Part shown: positions 16,715 through 24,440 of the stretch, piece after piece
Numbering within the stretch: position 1 is the first letter of the stretch
Layout of the letters: each line of letters begins with the position of its first letter
Assembly (NCBI GenBank): GCA_005402585.1
Contig: BIFP01000051.1
Location: 1-64,000 of the forward strand
Reading direction: 5' to 3'
DNA: 64,000 nt
DNA from: Micromonosporaceae bacterium KJ-029
Lineage (GTDB): Bacteria; Actinomycetota; Actinomycetes; Mycobacteriales; Micromonosporaceae
Notes under the pieces: model-generated
Database searches by the model: none
Seen by the model: only the letters and a program-made list of their open reading frames with translations
What the model was told of the DNA's origin: nothing
Program-made: the position numbers and the translations under genes

Positions 16715-17524
16715 TCAGGGCTTGCGGGCCACCGCGCCGTACGCGTCGATCGCCTCCGCGTCGGAGTCGTCCGGACGCCACAGCGTGATCGGCGCCAGGC
16801 CGGGTTCCACCATCGTCAGCCCTTCGAAGCAGCTGGCGAGCTGATCGGGGCTGCGCAGGATGTACGGGACTCCGCCGCTCTGCGCCAACCGCTCGGCACC
16901 GGAGACCACCGCCGGGCTGGTGTCGGTGCCGTCCCACAGCACCAGATGGCTGCCGGACGTGGTGGCGTCCACCACCCGTCCCACGATCGAGCGGACCACG
17001 TCCAGGTCGGGCTCGTAGCCCATGACTCCCATGAACATCACCGCGATGGGCTGGTCGAAGTCCAGCGTCTGCGCCGCCTCGACGAGGATCTTCTCCGGGT
17101 CGTGGTAGTCGGCCGGCACGTACGTGGTCACGCCCTCGGAGGTCGTGCTGCCCAGCAGCGCCCGGGCGTGGACCAGCACCATCGGGTCGTTGTCCACGTA
17201 GACGATCCGCGACTCGGGCGCGACCGCCTGGGCGACCTCGTGGGTGTTCTGCATGGTGGGCAGGCCGGTGCCGATGTCCAGGAACTGCCGGATGCCCGCC
17301 TCGGCGGCCAGGTAACGCACGGCCCGGATGAGGAACCGGCGGGACTGCTGCGCCATGACGACGATCTCGGGGTACACCTCGGCCACGGCCTCACCGGCCG
17401 CCCGGTCGGACTGGAAGTTGTCCTTGCCGCCCATCCAGTAGTTCCAGATCCGCGCGGCGTGCGGCACCTCGGGTTGGAGCTTCGCGGCGAGTTCGGAATC
17501 CGGGCTGGCCATGCGAGGCTCCAT
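16715..17524 (-). CDS. DUF574 S-adenosylmethionine-dependent methyltransferase
   Basis: A 269-residue member of the actinomycete DUF574 (Methyltransf_19) family: ARIWNYWMGGKDNF near the N-terminus, SAM-binding QFLDIGTGLPT, then IVYVDNDPMVLVHARALL and GVMGYEPD. Families of this type occur in many copies in Streptomyces and Micromonospora; the natural substrate is not established. An upstream in-frame start beyond MEPRM is not needed. Confidence 0.9.
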   Translation of the reverse strand: MEPRMASPDSELAAKLQPEVPHAARIWNYWMGGKDNFQSDRAAGEAVAEVYPEIVVMAQQSRRFLIRAVRYLAAEAGIRQFLDIGTGLPTMQNTHEVAQAVAPESRIVYVDNDPMVLVHARALLGSTTSEGVTTYVPADYHDPEKILVEAAQTLDFDQPIAVMFMGVMGYEPDLDVVRSIVGRVVDATTSGSHLVLWDGTDTSPAVVSGAERLAQSGGVPYILRSPDQLASCFEGLTMVEPGLAPITLWRPDDSDAEAIDAYGAVARKP

Positions 17525-17761
17525 TCAGTGGGGTCGTCGGGTGGGCCACTGCTGTGGTGCGATCGCCACATCGTACTCACTTTCCGTCCACTTACGACTG
17601 CCGCCGTCCGCCGGTCGCCCTGGCGGCGGTGGTCCCGGGCGGCGGTGGTGCCGGGCGGCGTGGACGAGGCTCACCTGCCGAACCGGCCGTCGGCGATCCC
17701 GATCAGTCGCCGGTGAGGTCGAGCCGGACGGTCGGTCCGCCTCGCCGACGGCGTCCGTACC

Positions 17762-18238
17762 GTGCCGGGTGTGGCTCACGACAGCTCTCCGCGGAACGCC
17801 GCCCGGTGGGGTCGGGCGCTGCGTCGCGCCGGCCAGATCCTGCTCGGCCTGGTCGGGCTGGTCTTCCTCACCGTCGGTGGCGGGTTGCTGGTGAGCCTGA
17901 GCTGGGACCGGGCCACCGGCGTCGTGCAGGACTGCACGACGCGGGTCGAGCGCACCGGGACGGGTACGACGGGTACGTCCACCAGGACGGTCCAGGTGTG
18001 CACCGTCAGATGGCAGGCCGCTGGCGGGCCGCGCACCGGCTCAGTGGAGATCTCCGGCTCCGACAGGCTGCCCGCCGAGTCGGTGGAACTGCGGGTCAGC
18101 GGCGGTCAGGCCGTCGTGGCCACACCCGCGTGGGTCGGTGTCGCCACCGCCGCCGGTGGCCTCGCCATGGTCGGCACGTCCGCCGTGCTGTTGGTACGCC
18201 GGCGCCGGCCCCGCGAGGGTGGACGAGCCCGCCCGTGA
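17762..18238 (+). CDS. Small membrane protein with extracytoplasmic loop (DUF3592-like)
   Basis: A 158-residue protein with two hydrophobic helices (about 24-46 and 123-146) flanking an 80-residue loop rich in Thr, Gly and paired cysteines (VQDCTTRVE, VQVCTVRW). The layout resembles DUF3592 proteins, of unknown function. GTG 17762 or GTG 17771 could be the start. The two loop cysteines may form a disulfide outside the cell. Confidence 0.65.
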   Translation: MPGVAHDSSPRNAARWGRALRRAGQILLGLVGLVFLTVGGGLLVSLSWDRATGVVQDCTTRVERTGTGTTGTSTRTVQVCTVRWQAAGGPRTGSVEISGSDRLPAESVELRVSGGQAVVATPAWVGVATAAGGLAMVGTSAVLLVRRRRPREGGRARP

Positions 18239-18278
18239 CGAGCGGCGCGCCCGGCCGCTCCGCACCGCCGGGCCTGCC

Positions 18279-18770
18279 TCACCTCCGGGCGGGGTCGCCG
18301 GGTCCGGACGGCTCGGGGTCGGTTACGTCGGCCAGGGTGGCGTCGAGGGCCAACAGGGCCGCGTCGGCGTCGACGGCCACGGCCATCCCGGGCTGACCGG
18401 CACCGAGCGTGATCGTGCGACCGCGTAGGCGTTCGTCGGCGATCACCGGCCACCGGGTCGTCGATCCGAAGGGGGTGATGGTGCCCCGCACGTAGCCGGT
18501 CGCGGCCCGCGCGGCGTCGGCGTCGGGCATCGACAGCCGGCTCACGCCGAGCAGCTCCCGCAGCTTGGGCCACGAGATCACCCGGTCGCCCGGGACGAGG
18601 AGGAACAGGTAGTCGTCGTCGCCGCGACGGACCACCAGCGTCTTCACCACGTCCGGTACGGCCACGCCGCGCGCGGCCGCCGCCTCACCGAGGCTGCCGA
18701 CCTGGCCGTGCCGGATGACCCGGTGGGGGACACCGGTGGCGGCGAGCGCGTCGAGTGCCGGCGTCGACAT
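18279..18770 (-). CDS. YbaK/EbsC-family aminoacyl-tRNA deacylase
   Basis: A 163-residue single-domain YbaK/ProX-like protein that hydrolyses mischarged tRNA in trans. Family features: VPDVVKTLVVRRGDDDYLFLLVPGD with the conserved lysine, the Arg/Leu-rich middle LRELLGVSRLSMPDADAA, and GTITPFG. ATG 18770 was preferred to a longer frame that overlaps the divergent gene. The specificity (Cys-tRNAPro or Ala-tRNAPro) is not determinable. Confidence 0.88.
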   Translation of the reverse strand: MSTPALDALAATGVPHRVIRHGQVGSLGEAAAARGVAVPDVVKTLVVRRGDDDYLFLLVPGDRVISWPKLRELLGVSRLSMPDADAARAATGYVRGTITPFGSTTRWPVIADERLRGRTITLGAGQPGMAVAVDADAALLALDATLADVTDPEPSGPGDPARR

Positions 18771-18900
18771 GATCTGCACCCTATCGTCCCGGCCACCCGG
18801 CCCGGCGCGCACTACTGTCGGGCCCGCGCCCCGGCCGACGATGTCGGACCCGGCGGCTACCGTGTCCGCATGCAGCGGACCGTGCCCCGGAGGAGTCTCG

Positions 18901-19272
18901 ATGGCTGATGCCGACGACGTCCGTCGCCTGGCACTGGCACTGCCGCACGCGGTGGAGATCGACAGCGACGGTTTCGACTTCCGGGTGGCCGACAAGGGGT
19001 TCGTCTGGTCCTACCCCGAGCGCAGGCCCGGCAAGCCACGCGTGATCCGCACCGATGTCGCGGTGCTGTACGTCGGCGACGAGGCCGAGAAGCAGGCACT
19101 GCTGCTCGGTGAGCCCGAGTTCTTCTTCACCACGCCCGGGTACGACGGGCTGCCCCTGGTCATGTTGCGGCTGGCGAAGGTGGGGGTGGATCGCCTCGAG
19201 GAGCTTGTGACCGACGCGTGGCGGATGCGTGCCCCGGAATCGCTCGTCGGTGACCTCGGCCACCCACGGTGA
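18901..19272 (+). CDS. MmcQ/YjbR-family DNA-binding-fold protein
   Basis: A 123-residue protein of the MmcQ/YjbR family, with the double-winged fold of uncertain function: ALALPHAVEIDSDGFDFRV, DKGFVWSYPER, and VDRLEELVTDAWRM near the end. A GGAGGA precedes ATG 18901 at good spacing. A second family member lies at 20640-21017. Confidence 0.82.
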   Translation: MADADDVRRLALALPHAVEIDSDGFDFRVADKGFVWSYPERRPGKPRVIRTDVAVLYVGDEAEKQALLLGEPEFFFTTPGYDGLPLVMLRLAKVGVDRLEELVTDAWRMRAPESLVGDLGHPR

Positions 19273-19320
19273 CCGCACGACCCGGTCGCTGCCCGCGCCA
19301 CCGAGGCTAGTCGTCCTCAG

Positions 19321-20082
19321 ATGCCGCTGACCTTTCCGTCGCACCTGGCACCGGTGCTGCCGCTGAAACTGTGGCGGCCACGGTGGTTCGACGGCGTGGC
19401 GTTGGCGACCGGCGCCGTGGCCCCGGACGTGGCCTACCTGGCGTCGGGTTCGAGCGGGCAGAGCTTCGCGGACACCCATGCCTGGCCCGCGCTTCTCTGG
19501 TGGTGTCTGCCGGTGGCGCTGGCGTACACGTGGCTGTTCCGGTCCTTCATCGGTACGGTCGCGGCCCACCTGCCAGACAGCCGATGGTTCGCCTGGCGGG
19601 CGTACGGCGCGCTGGGGCGCCACCACCACCGCTGGTGGGTCACGGCCAGTTCGGCGCTTCTCGGTGCGGCGAGTCACGTCGCCTGGGACTGGCTCACGCA
19701 CACCGATCATTGGCTGCACGTCGTGTTCGGGGTCCAGTGGTCGAGCCTCACCGGCGTCGCCTGGTGGACGGTGTCGGATCTGACGAGCACCGTGCTCGGG
19801 GCGGCGGTCGTGGTCGCGCTGGCGGCACGCGCGGGACGGCGGGGCCTGATCGGGCGCGACGAGGACCCCTCTTCGTCGGTGATGGTGTTCCGGCCGCGCG
19901 TGTTCTGGGTTGCCGCCGGCGTCGTCGCGGTTGTCGGGCTGGCAGCCCTACCGCTGCTGCCAGGTGCCTCCTTCCTCGCCGCCACCGGGGTACGGCTGAT
20001 GCACGTGGCCGGCGTGGCGCTGCTGGCTGGCGGCTTCGCCGTACGGATCTGGTCGCGTACGCCGCGCCTGTCGGCTTCGTGA
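19321..20082 (+). CDS. DUF4184-family membrane protein
   Basis: A 253-residue integral membrane protein beginning MPLTFPSHLAPVLPLKLW, the DUF4184 opening. The conserved histidine-rich GRHHHRWWV and ASHVAWDWLTH motifs suggest a metal site at the membrane face. Six or so hydrophobic segments. Function unknown; its start at 19321 follows a short spacer after the YjbR gene. Confidence 0.85.
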   Translation: MPLTFPSHLAPVLPLKLWRPRWFDGVALATGAVAPDVAYLASGSSGQSFADTHAWPALLWWCLPVALAYTWLFRSFIGTVAAHLPDSRWFAWRAYGALGRHHHRWWVTASSALLGAASHVAWDWLTHTDHWLHVVFGVQWSSLTGVAWWTVSDLTSTVLGAAVVVALAARAGRRGLIGRDEDPSSSVMVFRPRVFWVAAGVVAVVGLAALPLLPGASFLAATGVRLMHVAGVALLAGGFAVRIWSRTPRLSAS

Positions 20083-20132
20083 TTGGCGGGCGTGGTTTCC
20101 CGGCCACACCCGACTCCCGGATCGTGCTGCGG

Positions 20133-20600
20133 ATGTCGGAGCGGCTCACGCCCGTCGACCTGCTGGAACGCAGCGGTGGTCGAGGACCCGACGTGTGCAT
20201 CGACGCCGTCGGGATGAAGGCGCACGGCGCCGGTTCCCGACTCTGGTACGACCGGCTCAGACAACGGCTTCGCCCGGAGTCGGAGCGTCCCGTCGTGGCC
20301 CGGGAGGCGGTGCGGCACTGCCGCAAGGGCGGCAGCGTCTTCCTCCTCGGGGCGTACGCGGGCGGCGTGGACGGGTTCCCGCTCGACGTGGTGATGAACA
20401 AGAGCCTGACGCTGCGCGGCGCACACCAGCACGGACACCGCTACATCCCGATGCTGCTCGAACGGATGGCCCGGGGCGAGATCGTCACCGAGCACCTCGC
20501 GACGCACACCATGCCCCTAGACAAGGCGCCGCGCGGCTACGCGATGTTCGCGCGGAAGACCGACGGCTGCGTGCGTGCCGTGTTCGAGCCGGTGCGCTGA
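20133..20600 (+). pseudogene. C-terminal remnant of a Zn-dependent alcohol dehydrogenase
   Basis: The 155-residue frame from ATG 20133 matches, throughout its length, the last 150 residues of the full-length dehydrogenase at 60170-61345 (GRGPD-CIDAVGM, REAV/REAI, GGSVFLLGAYAG versus GGTISVVGAYGG). The N-terminal catalytic zinc domain and Rossmann start are missing, and upstream sequence belongs to the DUF4184 gene. I see no ribosome site. It is a deletion remnant rather than an active enzyme. Confidence 0.8.
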
Positions 20601-20639
20601 CCGGACGTCCCTTCCCTGGCGTGGGAACGCCGGCCCGCG

Positions 20640-21017
20640 TCAGTCCACTCGCGAGCCCGCGTCGAGCCGGGCGAGCAGCGTACGCGGTGCGATCGACCGG
20701 TACCCGTCCTCGATGACCTCGGCGAGTTCGGCCGCGTCGATCCCGGTGTCGAGGCGTACGCCGACCCATCCGCGATGCCCCACGTAGGGCGGGCGGAAGT
20801 AGACCTTCGGGTCCGAGGCGATCAGTTCCGCCGCGGTGCCGGGCGGTGCGGCGCACCAGAGGTGGGGGAACTCGTTCTGGTGGTGGCCGTCGGGCCAGAC
20901 CTGCGCGAAGGACTTCTTCTCCCGGATGAACCAGGCCGGTGTGCCGTGACTCAGGCGCTCGCTGACCTCGGGCAGGTCCAGGCACACCTGGCGGATCGTG
21001 GTCACCATGTCGGTCAT
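20640..21017 (-). CDS. MmcQ/YjbR-family protein
   Basis: A 125-residue family member related to that at 18901: DLPEVSERLSHGTPAWFIREKKSFAQVW, then GWVGVRLDTGIDAAELAEVIEDGYR. ATG 21017 was chosen as the start because it matches family length; ATG 21050 and ATG 21089 are also open. Function unknown. Confidence 0.82.
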   Translation of the reverse strand: MTDMVTTIRQVCLDLPEVSERLSHGTPAWFIREKKSFAQVWPDGHHQNEFPHLWCAAPPGTAAELIASDPKVYFRPPYVGHRGWVGVRLDTGIDAAELAEVIEDGYRSIAPRTLLARLDAGSRVD

Positions 21018-21109
21018 CGACTCACCGTACGCGAAGGAATTGATCCACATGCTTTGCCGGACCGATGGGCGAGGGGCGCGAGCGGGCACGCCTGGTCGAT
21101 TCGATCAAG

Positions 21110-21127
21110 TAGTTGTACTCTCAACTA
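21110..21127. promoter_or_regulatory. Inverted repeat upstream of the VOC gene
   Basis: TAGTTG-N6-CAACTA, 50 bases before the VOC start. This AGTTG...CAACT shape is typical of MarR/HxlR-type operators in front of dioxygenase-like genes. No cognate regulator is adjacent. Confidence 0.5.
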
Positions 21128-21176
21128 AATCCTGCCCGCCCGTTGGGGCACTGCCGCGACGAAAGGACCACGCTGC

Positions 21177-22205
21177 GTGTCTTCCGCCACTCGCCGATCC
21201 ACGGCCAAGCGCTCCTCCGCCCGGCGGCCCGCCCGACGTCGCGCCGGTCGGCGGCGCTGGATCTCCGGTGCCGCCGCTCTGGTCGCCGTCGGCGTTGTCG
21301 TCACGCTCGGGTGGGTCTTGGTTCGTCCCGGCGAGGCCGGGCCGGGCACGCGGCCGCCGCAGAGCGCTCTCGGCGCGGGCACCCGGATGGGCCCGGTCGA
21401 TCTGCTGACCGACGACCTCGACGGTCTACGCGAGTTCTACACCAGGGGCGTCGGGTTGAGCCCGATCAGCCAGGGCGACCGGGAGGTCACGCTCGGCCGC
21501 GACGGCGTGCCGCTGCTTCGCCTCGCGGTCGCGGACGCGCCGGCCGACGATCCCCGGCAGGCCGGCCTGTACCACTCGGCGTTCCTCTTCCCGGACGAGG
21601 CCACCCTCGCCCAGGCCCTCGTCGACACCGCGACCGTCGCGCCCAGCGCCTTCCAGGGCGCCTCCGACCACCGCGTCAGCCAAGCCTTCTACTTCGCCGA
21701 CCCGGACGGCAACGGGGTCGAGCTGTACGTGGACCGACCCCGCGACCAGTGGCGCTGGGAGGACGGGCGGGTGGTCATGGGCAGCACGGCGATCGACCCG
21801 AACGCCTTCATCAGGACACACCTCGACCGCGGCGCCACCGGCCCGGGCGCGGCCGTGACGATGGGGCACGTCCACCTGCGCGGTGGTGACCTCGAACAGG
21901 CCGAGTCCTTCTACGCCGACGCCCTCGGCTTCGCCGTCACGTCCCGCACCGACGGCGCGTTGTTCCTCGCCGCCGACGGCTACCACCACCACCTGGCGGT
22001 CAACACCTGGTCCTCGGCCGGCGCCGGCACCCGGCCCGACTCACTCGGCCTGCGATCCGTCGCCGTGCACGTCGCCGACTCCGGCGAACTCGACGCGTTG
22101 GCGCAGCGGCTCACCGGTGCCGAGGTCCCCTACGAACGCACCGACGACTCGGTCACCGTCCACGACCCCTGGGGGACCCGTGTGATCGTCAGCGCGGTGG
22201 CCTGA
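21177..22205 (+). CDS. Membrane-anchored protein with two VOC/glyoxalase domains
   Basis: A 342-residue protein. A very basic N-terminus (about residues 1-27) is followed by a single hydrophobic helix (ISGAAALVAVGVVVTLGWVL), then two CatE-like VOC modules at about 70-185 and 205-340. VOC signatures include LREFYTRGVGL, FYFADPDGNGVELY and SFYADALGF, HVHLRGGD, VHDPWGTRV. VOC enzymes are normally cytoplasmic; this topology puts the domains outside. GAAAGGA precedes GTG 21177. It may be a ring-cleavage dioxygenase-like or glyoxalase-like enzyme; the reaction is unknown. Confidence 0.8.
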   Translation: MSSATRRSTAKRSSARRPARRRAGRRRWISGAAALVAVGVVVTLGWVLVRPGEAGPGTRPPQSALGAGTRMGPVDLLTDDLDGLREFYTRGVGLSPISQGDREVTLGRDGVPLLRLAVADAPADDPRQAGLYHSAFLFPDEATLAQALVDTATVAPSAFQGASDHRVSQAFYFADPDGNGVELYVDRPRDQWRWEDGRVVMGSTAIDPNAFIRTHLDRGATGPGAAVTMGHVHLRGGDLEQAESFYADALGFAVTSRTDGALFLAADGYHHHLAVNTWSSAGAGTRPDSLGLRSVAVHVADSGELDALAQRLTGAEVPYERTDDSVTVHDPWGTRVIVSAVA

Positions 22206-22266
22206 GCCGAACCCGCGACCGGCCGCCCCTGCCTCAGCTCCCTGCCCGCAGCGAGCTGAGGTGGTG

Positions 22267-22344
22267 CCGGGCGGCGCGGTCGGCGGGCCGCGCTGCCCGG
22301 CGACCGGGGCGCCACCGGCCTGCGCTGTACCGGTGGCGCCCCGG
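22267..22344. terminator. Two tandem hairpins between convergent genes
   Basis: The first hairpin pairs 22267-22279 with 22288-22300 (13 pairs, one G-U). The second pairs 22304-22318 with 22330-22344 as a perfect 15-bp stem with an 11-base loop. Lying between the VOC gene and the GH87 gene stops, they can terminate both strands. No long T tract, which is common in actinomycetes. Confidence 0.7.
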
Positions 22345-22346
22345 GA

Positions 22347-24386
22347 TCACCAGGGTGCCGGCGGTGGCGGCGGTACGACCGGCGGGCGGTCGTCGCAGGT
22401 GATGGTGTTCGGCAACTGCCAGGCGGCGAGCCAGCCGCCGTCGTTGCCGCCGAGGTCGGTGAGGCCGAACTCGGAGCCGGCCGGGGTGAAGTGGAACGAC
22501 CCGCAGTTGTTGACCCCGACCGCGCCCACGTTGCGGGCGTCCACGTTCTGGAAGGAGGCGGAGCCGGCGGTGCGGGCACTCACCACGGAGGTGCCGGTGC
22601 CGTCGACCCGGATGTCCCGGAAGTGGACGTTGCTGATCGAGTAGAGGTCCTTCACCCCCCACTCGCTGACCAGCATGATCGCGTTGTAGGTGTTGTCCAG
22701 GTACGCGTCACCGGTCACCTCGATCCGGGCGTCGATGCTGCGGTCGAGGGCGTAGAGCCAGATCGCGCCCAGGCCGATGTTCCAGTTCAGCTCGTACGTG
22801 CCGGCGCGGGCGGTGGTGTTGTTGGTGATCCGAAGGTGCCCGGTGAACGGCTCCGCGCCGAAGCGGGACCCGACCTGGATGGCGCTGCCCTCACGGACCG
22901 GGTCGGCGATCAGGTTGTTCGAGACGGTGTTGTCCGTTCCGCCGTAGATCGCGATGCCGTTGGCCAGCACCGGCGACTGCACCGTGTTGCGGTCGAAGGT
23001 GTTGCGGGCATTGGCCGTCGCCTCCGACCACATGGCCAGCCCGTCGTCACCCGTGTTGCGGACGAAGTTGTCGGCCACCAGCGAGTCGGTGACACCGGTG
23101 TGGAAGTTCACCGCGTCGGCGATCTGGTCGACGATGACGTTGTTGGTGATCCGTACGTTGCGCATCGGGCCGTCGAGCCAGATGCCGACCTTGGTGTGCC
23201 GGATGTGCAGTCCGTCGATGGTGGAGTCGTTGAACGCCCCACCGATGCCGTTGACCTGGTCGGTGTCGATGCGTTCCCGGACGTCACCTTCGATCGCGAA
23301 GCCGGAGAGGTGGACGTTGCGGCTGCCGCCGTCGGTGGCGTCCCGGCCGTAGAACCCGACGCCGGTGTGCACCGAGCCGTCCGGCGCGGGCACGGGCAGG
23401 GCCACCTCGCGACCCTTGACGATCGTGTGCCAGTTGCCGGCGCCCTCGATCGTCACGTCGTCGACGATGATGTGCCGGTTGACCTGGTAGGTGCCCGGCG
23501 GCAGGTAGACGGGCAGCTTCTTGCGCTTGGCGAAGGCGATCGCCCGCTCGATGGCGGGGGCCGAGTCGCGGCGGCCGGTGGGATCGGCGCCGAAGGTCAA
23601 CACGTTCGCCGCCCGGAGCCGCACCCGCGGCGGGCCGACCAGTTCGGAGTCGAGCAGGTCGATGACCGTCCACGCGGCGTTGCTGCGGGCCGGCGCGGTG
23701 AGCCGGATCCGGTCGCCCGCCCGGTAGGTGCGGCCGAGCAGCAACCGCTGCTCGTCGTAGAAGTGGCTGGGCCGGAACGGCTTGGCGATGCTCGGGTACG
23801 GCGTGGTCCCGGCCGGGACGCAGGAGCACTCGGTGATCCACCAGTCCGGGTGCAGCAGGTCGGCGTTCGGGTCGTTGGTGAACGGATACTGGTTGTAGAG
23901 CCAGGCGTACTCCGAGGTCAACGTCATGGTCCGGATCCGCTTGCCGTTGGCCGCCACGTCCAGCGGCGCGGTGATGCCGCCGCCGGCGGGCGCGTCCGGG
24001 ATGCTGTAGCGCACGGTGATCGCGTTGGCCGCCGCCGGCAGGACGAACTCGACGTACTGGCCGGGGAGCAGCTTCACCGCCCGCCGGCCGGACGCCTCCG
24101 ACGGCAGCGTGTAGGCGGTTCGGTCGGGGCCGATCACCTCGCCGTTGGTCACCGCGTTCTCCGCCTCCTGCTCCAGGAAGCCGACCCGGGCGCCTCGGCC
24201 GGCGACCAGTGCCGGGTCGAGAGCGGCCCGGGTCACCACCGGCCCGGCCGGCGCCGGTTTCCCGGGCCTGCCGGCGGCGCCGGCCGGCGGGCCGGCCAGG
24301 ACGCCGACTGCGGTGACGAGCGCCGTCACGGCGGCCGCCGCTGATCGGCGCCAACGCGGCCGTGCCGCGCGCATGCTTCGGTTCAT
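22347..24386 (-). CDS. Secreted GH87-type alpha-1,3-glucanase (mutanase)
   Basis: A 679-residue secreted protein. Signal peptide at residues 1-38. A CBM35-like beta-sandwich (residues 68-250, EQEAENAVTNGEV...) precedes a right-handed parallel beta-helix (about 262-650: VLTFGADPTGRRDSAPAIERAI and repeated NVxI/TNN rungs). Asp424 and the pair Asp447-Asp448 (ADAVNF...NTGDDGLAMW) reproduce the 23/24-residue spacing of the catalytic aspartates described for GH87 alpha-1,3-glucanase. The enzyme should cut alpha-1,3-glucan of fungal walls or dental/soil mutans. Proline-rich C-terminal tail. It lies 54 bases after the GH71/99-like gene on the same strand, so probably co-transcribed. Confidence 0.8.
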   Translation of the reverse strand: MNRSMRAARPRWRRSAAAAVTALVTAVGVLAGPPAGAAGRPGKPAPAGPVVTRAALDPALVAGRGARVGFLEQEAENAVTNGEVIGPDRTAYTLPSEASGRRAVKLLPGQYVEFVLPAAANAITVRYSIPDAPAGGGITAPLDVAANGKRIRTMTLTSEYAWLYNQYPFTNDPNADLLHPDWWITECSCVPAGTTPYPSIAKPFRPSHFYDEQRLLLGRTYRAGDRIRLTAPARSNAAWTVIDLLDSELVGPPRVRLRAANVLTFGADPTGRRDSAPAIERAIAFAKRKKLPVYLPPGTYQVNRHIIVDDVTIEGAGNWHTIVKGREVALPVPAPDGSVHTGVGFYGRDATDGGSRNVHLSGFAIEGDVRERIDTDQVNGIGGAFNDSTIDGLHIRHTKVGIWLDGPMRNVRITNNVIVDQIADAVNFHTGVTDSLVADNFVRNTGDDGLAMWSEATANARNTFDRNTVQSPVLANGIAIYGGTDNTVSNNLIADPVREGSAIQVGSRFGAEPFTGHLRITNNTTARAGTYELNWNIGLGAIWLYALDRSIDARIEVTGDAYLDNTYNAIMLVSEWGVKDLYSISNVHFRDIRVDGTGTSVVSARTAGSASFQNVDARNVGAVGVNNCGSFHFTPAGSEFGLTDLGGNDGGWLAAWQLPNTITCDDRPPVVPPPPPAPW

Positions 24387-24440
24387 CGGTGACTCGTCTC
24401 TACTCGGTGGTGGGTGAGGCGACCGCGGCCCACGGCACGG

